From Acuticoccus yangtzensis (GTDB taxonomy: Bacteria; Pseudomonadota; Alphaproteobacteria; Rhizobiales; Amorphaceae), in the NCBI RefSeq assembly GCF_001927245.1, contig NZ_MJUX01000003.1, positions 248,001 to 312,000 on the forward strand: 64,000 nucleotides of DNA, in the 5' to 3' direction. A program made the translations under genes and the position numbers. The notes under the pieces were generated by a model. It saw nothing but the letters and a program-made list of their open reading frames with translations, had not been told where the DNA came from and ran no database searches. Positions 31,727 to 40,798 of the stretch are shown piece after piece (the stretch's first letter is position 1; the number at the start of each line of letters is the position of its first letter).

Positions 31727-32816
31727 GGACCCGCGCGATCCGGGCGGCAAAGGCCCGTCCAACCCGTCGCCCCCCGCCAAGGCGCGGACGCCCGCGAAGG
31801 CGCCGCCGAAGGCGAAGGCGCCGAGCAACGATGCCGGATCGGCCGAGGACCGGCCGCGCGGCCTGATGCGATCCACCGCCAAGGCACCGGAGGGCGGGAC
31901 ACCCGGCGGTGCCGCGAAGGACGGCGCGGCGGGCGCAGGAACATCCGGCGCAGGTGGGGCGGCCGGCGGTGCGCCGCGGACGGCGGCACCGCGCGCGGCG
32001 GAGGCGGGCGCACCGCGGCAGGCGCTGGCGCTTCCGGCCCCCGGCGGGGCGGCTCCCGCAGGCGCCGCGACGGCGCCGCGAACGCCTGCGAAGACCACCG
32101 CACCGAAGGCAGCCTCCGGCAGCGCCGCGGCACAGCAGCAGGCACAGCAGCCGGAGCCGAAAGGGGCGCCGGGACGCACCCAGCTTCCGGCGCGGATCGA
32201 CGATCAGGCCGCGTCGGCCGAGGCGAAGGCTCAGCTTCCGGCCAAGGCGGGTGTCGGTGCGGGCGCGGGTGCGGGCACGGGGGACGCGCGCGCCGCTCCG
32301 GCGCGCCCTGCGGCTCGTGCGGCAGGCAAGCCCGCGCGAGAGACGCGGCCGCCGCGCCGTACCGTTTCGCGCACGGCGCCGCTGTCGCTGGCGGCCATTC
32401 ACGCGGCGATGGCGGGGCACAAGGAGGGCCGCGACCGGCTCGGCATCCTCACCGATCTCGTTGTGCGGGTGAGCGCGGTGGCCTGGCTCATCGGCGCCGT
32501 CGTCGTGTGGACCACGCTCATCGGCTACCAGTCGGCGGCGATCGAGGCGAGCTGGCATTCGCCGAGCGGGCCGTGGATCTCGACCTCGGTCGCAGCGGTG
32601 GTGATGCCGGTGATCTCCGTCGGGCTGTGGCTGGCGGGATCGTGGGGCGTCGTCCTGTGGGGCAGCGCCGTGCTGGCGGCGCTGGTGTTCACAATCATTG
32701 CGCCGGGCTCGGTGCCGTTCGGGCCGGTGGCGCTGGCGGCCAACATCGTCGCCTTGGCGCTGGCGGCCGGGCTCGTGTGCTTCAGGGCGTGGAGCGAGCG
32801 GGACGCGCACGCCTGA
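31716..32816 (+). CDS. Membrane protein with long Ala/Pro/Lys-rich N-terminus (DUF6163-like)
   Basis: A 366-residue protein in two parts. Residues 1 to about 225 are low-complexity, rich in Ala, Pro, Gly and Lys, with no predicted fold. Residues about 240-366 hold a basic lead (KEGRDRLGILTDLVVRVSAVAWLIGA) and about four membrane helices. The C-terminal part resembles the Rhizobiales-specific DUF6163 family; this assignment is from memory and not certain. Function is unknown. The gene has GGAGG-type sequence 5-11 bp upstream, overlaps the hydrolase gene and lies 65 bp before mmsB, so it is in the valine operon. The low-complexity half is probably real coding, since it is in frame with the helices. 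Confidence 0.7.
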   Translation: MPPEDPRDPGGKGPSNPSPPAKARTPAKAPPKAKAPSNDAGSAEDRPRGLMRSTAKAPEGGTPGGAAKDGAAGAGTSGAGGAAGGAPRTAAPRAAEAGAPRQALALPAPGGAAPAGAATAPRTPAKTTAPKAASGSAAAQQQAQQPEPKGAPGRTQLPARIDDQAASAEAKAQLPAKAGVGAGAGAGTGDARAAPARPAARAAGKPARETRPPRRTVSRTAPLSLAAIHAAMAGHKEGRDRLGILTDLVVRVSAVAWLIGAVVVWTTLIGYQSAAIEASWHSPSGPWISTSVAAVVMPVISVGLWLAGSWGVVLWGSAVLAALVFTIIAPGSVPFGPVALAANIVALALAAGLVCFRAWSERDAHA

Positions 32817-32881
32817 CGGCGCAGCGGGCAAGCGGAACCATCAGAAAAGGACGGTGCCTCGGGCGCCGCAGGGGAGGAACT

Positions 32882-33778
32882 ATGGCAAAGATCGCCTTCA
32901 TCGGCCTCGGGAATATGGGCGGGCCGATGGCGAAGAACCTCGTGGCGGCCGGTCACGACGTGACGGGCTTCGACCTGTTCGCGGACGCGCGGCTGCACTT
33001 CGCCCAAGGCGGCGGCCGGGCGGCGGAGACATTGGAGGCCGCGGTCATCGGCGCCGAAGTGGTGGTGACGATGCTGCCCGCCGGCCGCCATGTCGCCGAT
33101 GTGGTGGCGGGCGAGGCGGGGGTCCTTTCCTTCGCGGCGCCGGGGACCCTCCTCATCGACTGCTCCACCATCGACGTCGCGACGTCGCGCGAGGTGGCGG
33201 AGAAGGCCGCACAGAAGGGCGTCGCGATGATCGATGCGCCCGTGTCCGGCGGTGTGACGGGTGCTGCCGCGGGAACCTTGACCTTCATGGTCGGCGGGCC
33301 GGACGAGGCGTTTACCCGCGCGCGGCCGCTGCTGGAGGTGATGGGCAAGACGATCGTCCACACCGGCGCGGCGGGGGCCGGGCAGGCGGCCAAGGTCTGC
33401 AACAACATGATCCTCGGCATTTCGATGATCGCCGTCAGCGAGGCCTTCAATCTTGCCGATGCGCTGGGGCTGGACCGGCAGAAGCTGTTCGACGTGTCGT
33501 CCACCGCGTCCGGCCAATGCTGGGCGTTGACGTCCTACTGTCCGGTGCCGGGGCCGGTGCCGACCTCGCCCGCCAACCGGGACTATCAGCCGGGTTTCAC
33601 GGCGGCGATGATGCTGAAGGACCTGAACCTTGCCCGTGACGCCGCCGAAACGACCGGGACGGCGGTGCCGCTCGGCGGCGCGGCGCAGGCGGTCTACGAG
33701 GCGTTTTGCGCCGCTGGGGGGGACGCGACGGACTTCTCCGGAGTCATTCGCCATCTGCGCGGCGAGGGCGGCTCCTGA
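32882..33778 (+). CDS. mmsB: 3-hydroxyisobutyrate dehydrogenase
   Basis: A 298-residue NAD-dependent beta-hydroxyacid dehydrogenase, with the Rossmann loop GLGNMGGPMAKNL (8-20), the substrate loop DAPVSGGVTGAAAGTLTFMVGG (118-139) and catalytic Lys171 in AAKVCNNMILG. It oxidises 3-hydroxyisobutyrate to methylmalonate semialdehyde, the next step after the hydrolase encoded upstream. GGAGGAA precedes the ATG. The last pathway enzyme, MmsA, is not in the window. Confidence 0.93.
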   Translation: MAKIAFIGLGNMGGPMAKNLVAAGHDVTGFDLFADARLHFAQGGGRAAETLEAAVIGAEVVVTMLPAGRHVADVVAGEAGVLSFAAPGTLLIDCSTIDVATSREVAEKAAQKGVAMIDAPVSGGVTGAAAGTLTFMVGGPDEAFTRARPLLEVMGKTIVHTGAAGAGQAAKVCNNMILGISMIAVSEAFNLADALGLDRQKLFDVSSTASGQCWALTSYCPVPGPVPTSPANRDYQPGFTAAMMLKDLNLARDAAETTGTAVPLGGAAQAVYEAFCAAGGDATDFSGVIRHLRGEGGS

Positions 33779-33793
33779 GCCGCCGCACCATGT

Positions 33794-33810
33794 GACGTAA
33801 AAGCCACGTC
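33794..33810. repeat. Inverted repeat upstream of ldtR (possible operator)
   Basis: GACGT N7 ACGTC lies 108 bp upstream of ldtR, in the gap after mmsB. A second dyad, TTAAG N7 CTTAA (33829-33845), follows. Either could be an operator for LdtR or another regulator; the equal 7 bp spacers are suggestive only. Confidence 0.4.
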
Positions 33811-33917
33811 GATTGCGTTCACCATTGGTTAAGGCTGCGACTTAAGATCCGCTTTAGCGCATGGGGCCAACCTCGCGGAAAAGCGCCCGAATGGGCCGAT
33901 AACCAAGAGGCAGACCC

Positions 33918-34436
33918 ATGAACTTTGTGGTGCGGCAGACGGAATGTGACAGGGTGATGGATGCCCCTGTCACCCCACGCGGAAGTGATGCGTACGTGGA
34001 GGCGATCCGGCTCATCGAGCGTGCGCACCGAAGGTTTCTCGACGTGGTGAAGGACGAGCTCGACCGTGTCGGTCGGGACGAGATCAACAACGTGCAGGCG
34101 GTCCTCCTGCACAATCTGGGCGAGGAGGAGCTGACCCCCTCCGAGCTGAAGACTCGCGGCTATTATCTCGGCTCCAACGTCTCCTACAATCTGAAGAAGC
34201 TGAACGAGCTCGGCTATCTGCAGCAGCGAAAGTCCAACCGGGACCGGCGCACGGTGCGCATCTCGGTGACCGAGAAGGGCGCCGAGGTCGCCGGCCTGGT
34301 CGACAACCTGATCAACCGGCATCTGCAGTCGCTGGGGCCGATCGGCGGGGTGGATGCCGCGCAGCTCGGCGAGGCGACGCAGACCTTGCGGCGGCTGGAC
34401 CGGTTTTGGAAGGACCAGGTGCTTTACCGTCTCTAA
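33918..34436 (+). CDS. ldtR: MarR-family winged-helix regulator LdtR
   Basis: A 172-residue regulator. The winged helix is in the middle: ELTPSELKTRGYYLGSNVSYNLKKLNELGYL as helix-turn-helix and QQRKSNRDRRTVRISVTEKG as wing. The context, directly upstream of an L,D-transpeptidase gene, and the overall sequence match LdtR, known in Liberibacter and related Rhizobiales as the activator of ldtP and of osmotic and envelope tolerance genes. The start at MNFVVRQTEC is the longest; MDAPVTPRG fourteen residues later is possible. Inverted repeats on both sides may be its operators. Confidence 0.88.
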   Translation: MNFVVRQTECDRVMDAPVTPRGSDAYVEAIRLIERAHRRFLDVVKDELDRVGRDEINNVQAVLLHNLGEEELTPSELKTRGYYLGSNVSYNLKKLNELGYLQQRKSNRDRRTVRISVTEKGAEVAGLVDNLINRHLQSLGPIGGVDAAQLGEATQTLRRLDRFWKDQVLYRL

Positions 34437-34452
34437 GGCGGGCGGGCTTGCT

Positions 34453-34467
34453 GTGACCTGTTGTCAC
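34453..34467. repeat. Inverted repeat between ldtR and ldtP (possible LdtR operator)
   Basis: GTGAC-CTGTT-GTCAC, a perfect 5+5 dyad, lies 16 bp after the ldtR stop and 175 bp before the ldtP start. Directly beyond is GGCGCC-C-TGATCA-GGCGCC (34469-34488), which could form a hairpin ending ldtR transcripts, though no T-run follows. Confidence 0.45.
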
Positions 34468-34642
34468 CGGGCGCCCTGATCAGGCGCCGGGTGATCGCGG
34501 AGAGGCCGGTTTGCGGACACATCGGGGCTGTTCACCAACGCGTGAACGGCCCCGATCCACGTCCGGCTCCCCGCACGTAACGTTGTTCCTTTACCTTTTT
34601 GGTGGTACCGGCACAGAAGTTTGGCGAGTATGGGGGGGTCGA

Positions 34643-35944
34643 GTGACCATTTTGCCACGTCGTTCCACCGGCGCCCGCTGGGGTGTCCTCGGGTTGGGCT
34701 TTGCGGTGCTGGCGGCACTTGCCGTGCCGGCATCGGCGCAGGATATCGGTCAGAGCCCGCTCGCCGCTTTGCAGGACTACAAGCACCAGGCCGAGTGGTC
34801 GGACAGGTTCGATGCGACCCTGCCCGAGGTCCGTTCGGTCAATTCGCAGCTTCCGACATTGTCGCCTCAAGCGCTGGGGCGGATGCAGGTGGCGATCGAG
34901 CAATATCGCACCATCGCGGCCTCCGGCGGATGGCCCCAGGTGAACTCGCCGCGCACGGCTCTGCAGCTTGGGGCGCGCGATTCCAACGTGCCGGTGCTGC
35001 GCCAGCGCCTCGCGATCACCGGTGATCTTCAGGACCGGGGCGGGCGGCAGGACGTTTACGATTCCTACGTCGCGGCGGCGGTTCGCCGGTTCCAGATGCG
35101 CCACGGCCTGCCGGCGAGCGGCATTCTCGACGCGCCGACCTTGATGGCGATGAACGTCCCCGTTCATGTGCGCCTGCGCCAGTTGGAGACGAACTTCAAC
35201 CGCATCCAGGAGAAGGCGAACGCGGGGCTCGGCGACCGCTATGTTCTCGTCAACATCCCTGCGGCGGAGATCGAGGCGGTGGAGAACGGAATGGTCCGCT
35301 CCCGCCACACCGCGGTGGTGGGCAAGGTGGACCGGCCGAGCCCGATCCTCACCTCGCGGGTGCATGAGATCAACTTCAACCCCTATTGGACGGTGCCGGT
35401 GTCGATCGTGCGGCGCGATCTGATCCCGAAGATGCAGCAGGATCCGTCCTACCTCGCGAACCAGAAGATCCGCATTTACAAGTGGGGCGACGAGTCACGC
35501 GAATATTCGTACAACGAGATCGACTGGTACACGGATGAAGCGGTGGATTACATGTTCCGCCAAGATCCGGGCGAGTTGAATTCGCTGGGGACGGTGAAGA
35601 TCAACTTCCATAACCAGCACCAGGTCTATCTGCACGACACGCCGCAGAAGGGTCTCTTCGGCGAGGGTGCGCGGTTCCACTCGTCGGGCTGCGTGCGGGT
35701 GCAGAATGTGCGCGAGCTGATCACGTGGCTGTTGGCGCCGAACGGGTGGACGCGGGCGCAGGTGGACCAGGTCATCCGCTCGGGCGAGCGGCTGGACGTG
35801 CCGACCGACCTGAAGACGCCGATCATGTTCGCCTACATCACCGCCTGGGTGAATGCGGACGGCGTCGTCCACTTCCGCGACGACATCTACAACATGGACG
35901 GTGCGGCGACGGCCTCCCTCGGCGGCGGCGCCACCTACCAGTAA
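34643..35944 (+). CDS. ldtP: L,D-transpeptidase with peptidoglycan-binding domain
   Basis: A 433-residue exported enzyme. A signal sequence (residues about 10-32, ending ALAVPASAQ) is followed by a helical region, a PG-binding-1 domain (about 110-170, [21 protein letters not shown]) and a YkuD catalytic domain. The catalytic motif is [20 protein letters not shown] with Cys350. The enzyme makes 3-3 cross-links in peptidoglycan or attaches proteins to it. The start at GTG 34643 is chosen because the signal peptide follows at the right distance; upstream codons are not signal-like. LdtR, just upstream, is its likely regulator. A clear intrinsic terminator follows. Confidence 0.9.
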   Translation: MTILPRRSTGARWGVLGLGFAVLAALAVPASAQDIGQSPLAALQDYKHQAEWSDRFDATLPEVRSVNSQLPTLSPQALGRMQVAIEQYRTIAASGGWPQVNSPRTALQLGARDSNVPVLRQRLAITGDLQDRGGRQDVYDSYVAAAVRRFQMRHGLPASGILDAPTLMAMNVPVHVRLRQLETNFNRIQEKANAGLGDRYVLVNIPAAEIEAVENGMVRSRHTAVVGKVDRPSPILTSRVHEINFNPYWTVPVSIVRRDLIPKMQQDPSYLANQKIRIYKWGDESREYSYNEIDWYTDEAVDYMFRQDPGELNSLGTVKINFHNQHQVYLHDTPQKGLFGEGARFHSSGCVRVQNVRELITWLLAPNGWTRAQVDQVIRSGERLDVPTDLKTPIMFAYITAWVNADGVVHFRDDIYNMDGAATASLGGGATYQ

Positions 35945-35968
35945 TCGCGCGACATTCGGATCGAGAGG

Positions 35969-35997
35969 CGGCGGGGCACCGGGTGTCCCGCCGTTTT
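35969..35997 (+). terminator. Intrinsic terminator of ldtP
   Basis: CGGCGGGGCAC and GTGTCCCGCCG pair over 11 bp (one G-U) with loop CGG, then TTTT. It lies 25 bp after the ldtP stop. Confidence 0.8.
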
Positions 35998-36224
35998 CGT
36001 GTCCGGGATCTCGCGACACGGTCACAGCGCGCGTGCGTGACTTCTATGCGGATAGCGTATGGTCTGGTCATTGCGTGCGAAGCGCACGGTCACTATGGTC
36101 CGCGCGCGCGTCACCGCGCGGCCGCCAGCGCGACGGGACGGGCCGCGGCGACACGCCCCTGCCGCCCGTCCGATCCGACGCCACATCTATGGCGCCAACA
36201 CGTATTGACCATGAGGAGGCGCGT

Positions 36225-37520
36225 ATGAGCCTGCGCGAAGCCGCCCTGACCCGTTCCTTTTTCGACCAGTCGCTGGCCGAGACGGATCCCGAAATCGCCC
36301 GCGCCGTGGCGCTGGAGCTGGAGCGTCAGCAAAACGAGATCGAGCTGATCGCGTCCGAAAACATCGCCTCGCGGGCGGTGATGGAGGCGCAGGGCACGGT
36401 GCTGACGAACAAATATGCGGAAGGCTATCCGGGCCGCCGCTATTATGGCGGCTGCCAGTTCGTCGACATCGCCGAGGAGTTGGCGATCGAGCGGGTGAAG
36501 ACGCTGTTCGGTTGCGATTTCGCCAACGTGCAGGCCAACTCGGGCAGCCAGGCGAACCAGGCGGTGCTGCTGGCCTGCGCCAAGCCCGGTGATACGCTCC
36601 TCGGCATGGGGCTCGATGCCGGCGGTCACCTCACCCACGGCGCCAAGGTCAACCTGTCGGGCAAGTGGTTCAATGCGGTCGCGTATGGGCTGGACCCGGC
36701 GACCGGCCTCATCGATTACGACCAGGTGGCGGCGCTGGCGGCGGAGCATAAGCCGTCCGTCATCATCGCCGGTGGCTCGGCCTATTCGCGGCTGATCGAC
36801 TTCGCGAAGTTCCGCGAGATCGCCGATTCGGTGGGCGCGGTCTTCCACGTCGACATGGCGCACTTCGCCGGTCTCGTGGCAGGCGGGGTGATCCCGAGCC
36901 CGTTCCCGCACGCCCACGTGGTGACGTCGACGACGCACAAGACGCTGCGCGGGCCGCGCGGCGGCATCGTGCTGACGAACGACGAGGCGATGGCGAAGAA
37001 GATCAATTCGGCGATCTTCCCCGGCCTGCAGGGCGGCCCGCTGATGCATGTCATCGCGGCGAAGGCGGTTGCGTTCCACGAGGCGCTGCAGCCGGCCTAC
37101 AAGACCTATGCGCACCAGGTGGTGGAGAACGCCAAGGCTTTCGCCGAGGCGCTGAAGGGGCACGGCTTCGAGGTCGTCTCCAACGGCACCGATACGCACG
37201 TGATTCTGGTCGACCTGCGCCCGAAGCGGGTAACGGGCAAGGACGCGGAGAAGGGCCTCGGCCTGTCGTCGATCACCACCAACAAGAACGGCGTGCCGAA
37301 CGATCCGCAGAAGCCGATGGTGACGTCGGGCATCCGCGTCGGCACCCCGGCCTGCACCACGCGCGGCTTCGGCGTGGCCGAGTTCCAGGACGTAGCGCGG
37401 ATGATCGCCGAGGTGGTCGACGCGATGGACCAGGGCGGCAACGTGGACGAGGCGGTCTCCAAGAAGGTCCGCGAGGAGGCGCACGCTCTGACGGCGCGCT
37501 TCCCGATCTACGCCGACTGA
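36225..37520 (+). CDS. glyA: Serine hydroxymethyltransferase
   Basis: A 431-residue PLP enzyme interconverting serine and glycine with tetrahydrofolate, the main one-carbon source. The PLP lysine is Lys239 in [15 protein letters not shown]; other family blocks are [25 protein letters not shown] and [16 protein letters not shown]. The start has GAGGAGG 6 bp upstream, and the 124 codons of open frame before it are not protein-like. The order glyA-nrdR-ribD is conserved in alphaproteobacteria; nrdR starts 19 bp later. Confidence 0.95.
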   Translation: MSLREAALTRSFFDQSLAETDPEIARAVALELERQQNEIELIASENIASRAVMEAQGTVLTNKYAEGYPGRRYYGGCQFVDIAEELAIERVKTLFGCDFANVQANSGSQANQAVLLACAKPGDTLLGMGLDAGGHLTHGAKVNLSGKWFNAVAYGLDPATGLIDYDQVAALAAEHKPSVIIAGGSAYSRLIDFAKFREIADSVGAVFHVDMAHFAGLVAGGVIPSPFPHAHVVTSTTHKTLRGPRGGIVLTNDEAMAKKINSAIFPGLQGGPLMHVIAAKAVAFHEALQPAYKTYAHQVVENAKAFAEALKGHGFEVVSNGTDTHVILVDLRPKRVTGKDAEKGLGLSSITTNKNGVPNDPQKPMVTSGIRVGTPACTTRGFGVAEFQDVARMIAEVVDAMDQGGNVDEAVSKKVREEAHALTARFPIYAD

Positions 37521-37539
37521 GCCGGAGGCACGCGGCGTC

Positions 37540-38028
37540 ATGCGCTGCCCCTATTGCGGCGCTGACAACAGCCAGGTGAAGGAATCGCGGCAGACCGAAG
37601 AGGGTGCCGCGATCCGCCGCCGCAGGGCGTGTGCCATCTGCGGCGGCCGCTTCACGACCTTCGAGCGGGTGCAACTGCGCGAGCTGACCGTGGTGAAGCG
37701 GTCGGGCAAGCGCGAGCCGTTCGATCGCGACAAGCTCGCCCGTTCCATCCAGATCGCGACGCGCAAGCGGGCGGTCGGCGAAGAGGTGCTCGAGCGGATG
37801 ATTTCGGGGCTGGTGCGCCAGCTGGAGTCACGCGGCGAGAGCGAGGTGACCGCATCCGAGATCGGCGAGCGGGTCATGGAGGCGCTGAAGGGCCTCGACG
37901 ACGTCGCCTATGTGCGCTTCGCCTCTGTCTATCGCAATTTCTCCGAGGCGCGGGATTTCGAGGCCTTCGTGACCGAGCTCGCCCAGAGTGTCGGCAAGGG
38001 CGGCGCCCACGAGGGCGAGGATGACTGA
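37540..38028 (+). CDS. nrdR: Transcriptional repressor NrdR
   Basis: A 162-residue repressor of ribonucleotide reductase genes. It has a zinc ribbon (Cys3, Cys6, Cys31, Cys34: MRCPYCG and [12 protein letters not shown]) that binds NrdR boxes, and an ATP-cone (about 49-139, [20 protein letters not shown]) that senses ATP/dATP. It is downstream of glyA and overlaps ribD by 8 bp. Confidence 0.95.
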   Translation: MRCPYCGADNSQVKESRQTEEGAAIRRRRACAICGGRFTTFERVQLRELTVVKRSGKREPFDRDKLARSIQIATRKRAVGEEVLERMISGLVRQLESRGESEVTASEIGERVMEALKGLDDVAYVRFASVYRNFSEARDFEAFVTELAQSVGKGGAHEGEDD

Positions 38029-39175
38029 CAGGCCACCGGGTGACGAGGCGCCGCGGCCCGAGGACGCGCGGTTCATGGCGGCGGCGCTGTCGATCGGCCG
38101 GCAGGGGAATGGGCGGACGGCGCCCAACCCGTCCGTCGGCGCGGTAATCGTCAAGGACGGCGTGATCGTCGGGCTGGGGCGTACGGCCGATGGCGGACGG
38201 CCGCACGCGGAGGTGGCGGCACTGGCGATGGCCGGCGAGGCAGCGCGCGGGGCGACGCTCTACTGCACGCTTGAGCCGTGCTCCCACTACGGCAAGAGCC
38301 CGCCGTGTGCGGACGCGGTGGTGGCTGCGGGGATCGCCCGTGCCGTCGTGGCGATCGAGGATCCGAACCCCGAGGTGGCGGGGCGCGGCACACGGCGGAT
38401 GCGCGACGCCGGGATCGCGGTCGTGATCGGCGAGGGTGCGGCCCAGGCGACGCGCGACATGGCCGGACATTTGACGCGCATGCGGTTCGGCCGCCCCTTC
38501 GTGACGCTGAAGATGGCCGTGTCGCAGGACGGGGCGATCGGCCGGCGCGGCGCGGGGCAGGTGGCGATCACCGGACCCGAGACGCGGCGGCGAGTTCACC
38601 TGATGCGCGCCGAGCATGATGCGATCGCGGTCGGCATCGGCACGGCGCTGGCGGACGACCCAGCGCTCACCTGCCGGTTGCCGGGCATGGCGGACTTGTC
38701 GCCGCACCGGGTGGTGTTCGACGGCGACGCGCGCTTGCCGCCGGACGCGGCGCTGATGCGAGGGCCCGCGAAGGCGATGGGCGGCGTCCGCGGCCCGACG
38801 GTGATCACGGCAACGGATGCGAATCCGGCGCGGGTGGCGGCGCTGACGGCTGCGGGGGCGCACGTTGTGAGCGTCGCGCGGCACGGTGGCGGGCGGAACG
38901 GGGGCGGGCGGCTCGACGTCGCGGCCGGGCTGTCGGCGTTGGCGGCGATGGGGGTGACCACGCTGATGGTGGAAGGCGGCGCGGCGCTGGCCGAGGCGCT
39001 GTGGGCGGCCGACCTCGTCGACAGGGCCGTATGGATCGAGGGGCCGGTAGCGCTCGGCGGCGACGATCTGATATGCCCCTTCGGCGGAGCGGGGCGGGCA
39101 AGACTTGCCGAACGGCTCAGGTTAAGCCACCTGTCAGCCATCGGCGCAGACCGTTGGACTTTCTGGCAGCGATAA
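38021..39175 (+). CDS. ribD: Bifunctional riboflavin deaminase/reductase
   Basis: A 384-residue enzyme with an N-terminal cytidine-deaminase-like domain (zinc motif HAEVAAL and [11 protein letters not shown]) and a C-terminal reductase domain (about 160-384, [15 protein letters not shown]). It carries out two steps from the GTP-derived pyrimidine in riboflavin synthesis. It starts inside the end of nrdR (8 bp overlap) and its TAA stop touches the ribE start. The GTP cyclohydrolase/DHBP synthase gene is not here. Confidence 0.94.
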   Translation: MTDRPPGDEAPRPEDARFMAAALSIGRQGNGRTAPNPSVGAVIVKDGVIVGLGRTADGGRPHAEVAALAMAGEAARGATLYCTLEPCSHYGKSPPCADAVVAAGIARAVVAIEDPNPEVAGRGTRRMRDAGIAVVIGEGAAQATRDMAGHLTRMRFGRPFVTLKMAVSQDGAIGRRGAGQVAITGPETRRRVHLMRAEHDAIAVGIGTALADDPALTCRLPGMADLSPHRVVFDGDARLPPDAALMRGPAKAMGGVRGPTVITATDANPARVAALTAAGAHVVSVARHGGGRNGGGRLDVAAGLSALAAMGVTTLMVEGGAALAEALWAADLVDRAVWIEGPVALGGDDLICPFGGAGRARLAERLRLSHLSAIGADRWTFWQR

Positions 39176-39784
39176 ATGTTTACAGGCATCATCAGCGACG
39201 TCGGCACGATCGTCGCGCGCGAACCCTTCGGCGACGGGGCGCGCCTCACCATCGAGACCGCGTATGACGCGGCGTCGATCGCCATCGGCGCGTCGATCGC
39301 CTGCGCGGGCTGCTGCCTGACGGTGACGACGTTGGAGGCGCTGCCGTCCGGCTCGCGCTTCACGGTGGACGTGTCGTCGGAATCCATGGACAAGACGACC
39401 ATCGGCACCTGGGCGGTGGGGCAGGCGATCAACCTGGAACGCTCGCTGAAGGCGGGTGACGAGCTCGGCGGGCATCTGGTGTCCGGCCATGTGGACGGGC
39501 GGGCCGAGATCGTGGACCGGGCGGACGAGGAAGGGATGACGACCTTCACCTTCCGGCCGCCGGTGGAGCTTCTGCCGCTGATCGCGCACAAGGGATCTGT
39601 GGCGCTGGACGGCACGTCGCTGACGGTTATCGAGCCCGGCACCACCTTCAGTGTGGCGATGATCCCCCACACTCTGGCGGTGACCACATGGGGGGATCGG
39701 CAGAAGGGCGACCGTGTCAACATTGAAGTCGACACGATTGCGCGGTACGTGGCGCGCCTTGTCGACGCGCGGACGGCGGCCTGA
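39176..39784 (+). CDS. ribE: Riboflavin synthase, alpha subunit
   Basis: A 202-residue enzyme with two lumazine-binding barrel repeats, beginning MFTGIISDVGTIVAREP and the second near GHLVSGHVDGRAEIVD. It dismutates two 6,7-dimethyl-8-ribityllumazines to riboflavin. The ATG follows the ribD stop with no gap, so translation is coupled. Confidence 0.94.
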   Translation: MFTGIISDVGTIVAREPFGDGARLTIETAYDAASIAIGASIACAGCCLTVTTLEALPSGSRFTVDVSSESMDKTTIGTWAVGQAINLERSLKAGDELGGHLVSGHVDGRAEIVDRADEEGMTTFTFRPPVELLPLIAHKGSVALDGTSLTVIEPGTTFSVAMIPHTLAVTTWGDRQKGDRVNIEVDTIARYVARLVDARTAA

Positions 39785-39872
39785 GACGGCCGGATCTGGC
39801 CGGGCCGGCAGCCGCTGACGGACGGCCGGCATGACGCTCGCCGCCTCGGGCGGCACACTTGAGGACGACCCT

Positions 39873-40316
39873 ATGGCTGCACGTGCGCTCATCATCGAGG
39901 CCCGTTTTTACGACGACATCGCAGATATGCTGCTGGAGGGCGCACGGGCCGAGTTCGCCAAGCGCCGCTTCGAGTCGGACGTGATCAGCGTGCCGGGCGT
40001 TTTGGAGATCGCGCCGGCGCTCGCCATGGCGCTGACCTCGGCACGGCGGCGGGACCTGCCTTATTCGGTGTTCGCGGTTCTGGGCTGCGTCATCCGCGGC
40101 GAGACCTATCATTTCGAGATCGTGGCCAACGAGGGCAACCGGGCGGTTGTGGACCTTCAGGTGGCCAACCGTCTGGCGCTGGGCAACGGCATTCTGACGG
40201 TGGAGAACAGGGAGCAGGCGGTGCTGCGGGCCGATCCGAGGAAGAAGGACAAGGGCGGTGATGCCGCCGCGGCCGCGATTGCGCTCTACGACCTGCGCGA
40301 AGCGCTGAACCGATGA
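39873..40316 (+). CDS. ribH: 6,7-dimethyl-8-ribityllumazine synthase
   Basis: A 147-residue enzyme giving the substrate of riboflavin synthase. Family blocks are IIEARFYDDIADMLLEGA, VPGVLEIAPALAMAL, LGCVIRGETYHFEIVANE and GNGILTVENREQA. The catalytic His is in TYHFEI. The start MAARALIIEA has GAGGA 8 bp upstream; a longer frame from 39831 is possible but lacks support. The stop forms an ATGA overlap with nusB. Confidence 0.94.
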   Translation: MAARALIIEARFYDDIADMLLEGARAEFAKRRFESDVISVPGVLEIAPALAMALTSARRRDLPYSVFAVLGCVIRGETYHFEIVANEGNRAVVDLQVANRLALGNGILTVENREQAVLRADPRKKDKGGDAAAAAIALYDLREALNR

Positions 40317-40798
40317 AAGCGCCGCGAAAAGAGCATAAAGCGCGGCCTGCGAACAAACGGGCCGTCGCGCGTCTGGCCGCGGTGCAGGCGCTCTATCAGA
40401 TGGACGTCACCGGATCGGGTGCGCGCGATATCGTGAAGGAGTTCGAGCTGTTCCGTCTGAAGCAGGACATGGACGGCGAGGAGCTTCGGGCGATCGACAT
40501 GAACTGGTTCGACGGCATCGTTTCGGGCGTCGTGGCGCACCAGCGGGCAATCGACAAGGCGGTCGACGAGACGCTGAAGGAGGGGTGGCCGCTGCACCGC
40601 ATCGACCTCACCTTGCGTGCGGTTCTGCGGGCAGGCACGTTCGAGCTGATGCACCGGGAGGACGTGCCGATGCGGGTGGTCGTGTCCGAATATGTCGAGG
40701 TGGCGAAGGCCTTCTTCGGCGGCGACGAGCCGAAGCTGACGAACGGCGTGCTGGATGCCATCGCCCGTCAGGTGCGGCCCGAGCAGGTGAATGGCTGA
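40313..40798 (+). CDS. nusB: Transcription antitermination factor NusB
   Basis: A 161-residue all-helical RNA-binding factor for rRNA antitermination with NusE. It has KRAVARLAAVQALYQMDVTG near the start and RIDLTLRAVLRAGTFELMHREDVPMRVVVSEYVEVAKAF-type blocks near the end. It is coupled to ribH by ATGA and overlaps the next gene by 8 bp, as expected for the rib-nusB cluster. Confidence 0.94.
   Translation: MKAPRKEHKARPANKRAVARLAAVQALYQMDVTGSGARDIVKEFELFRLKQDMDGEELRAIDMNWFDGIVSGVVAHQRAIDKAVDETLKEGWPLHRIDLTLRAVLRAGTFELMHREDVPMRVVVSEYVEVAKAFFGGDEPKLTNGVLDAIARQVRPEQVNG

Noticed and set aside
39785-39872. Possible FMN riboswitch before ribH
   Set aside because: Only 88 bp between ribE and ribH and none of the conserved riboswitch blocks is seen.
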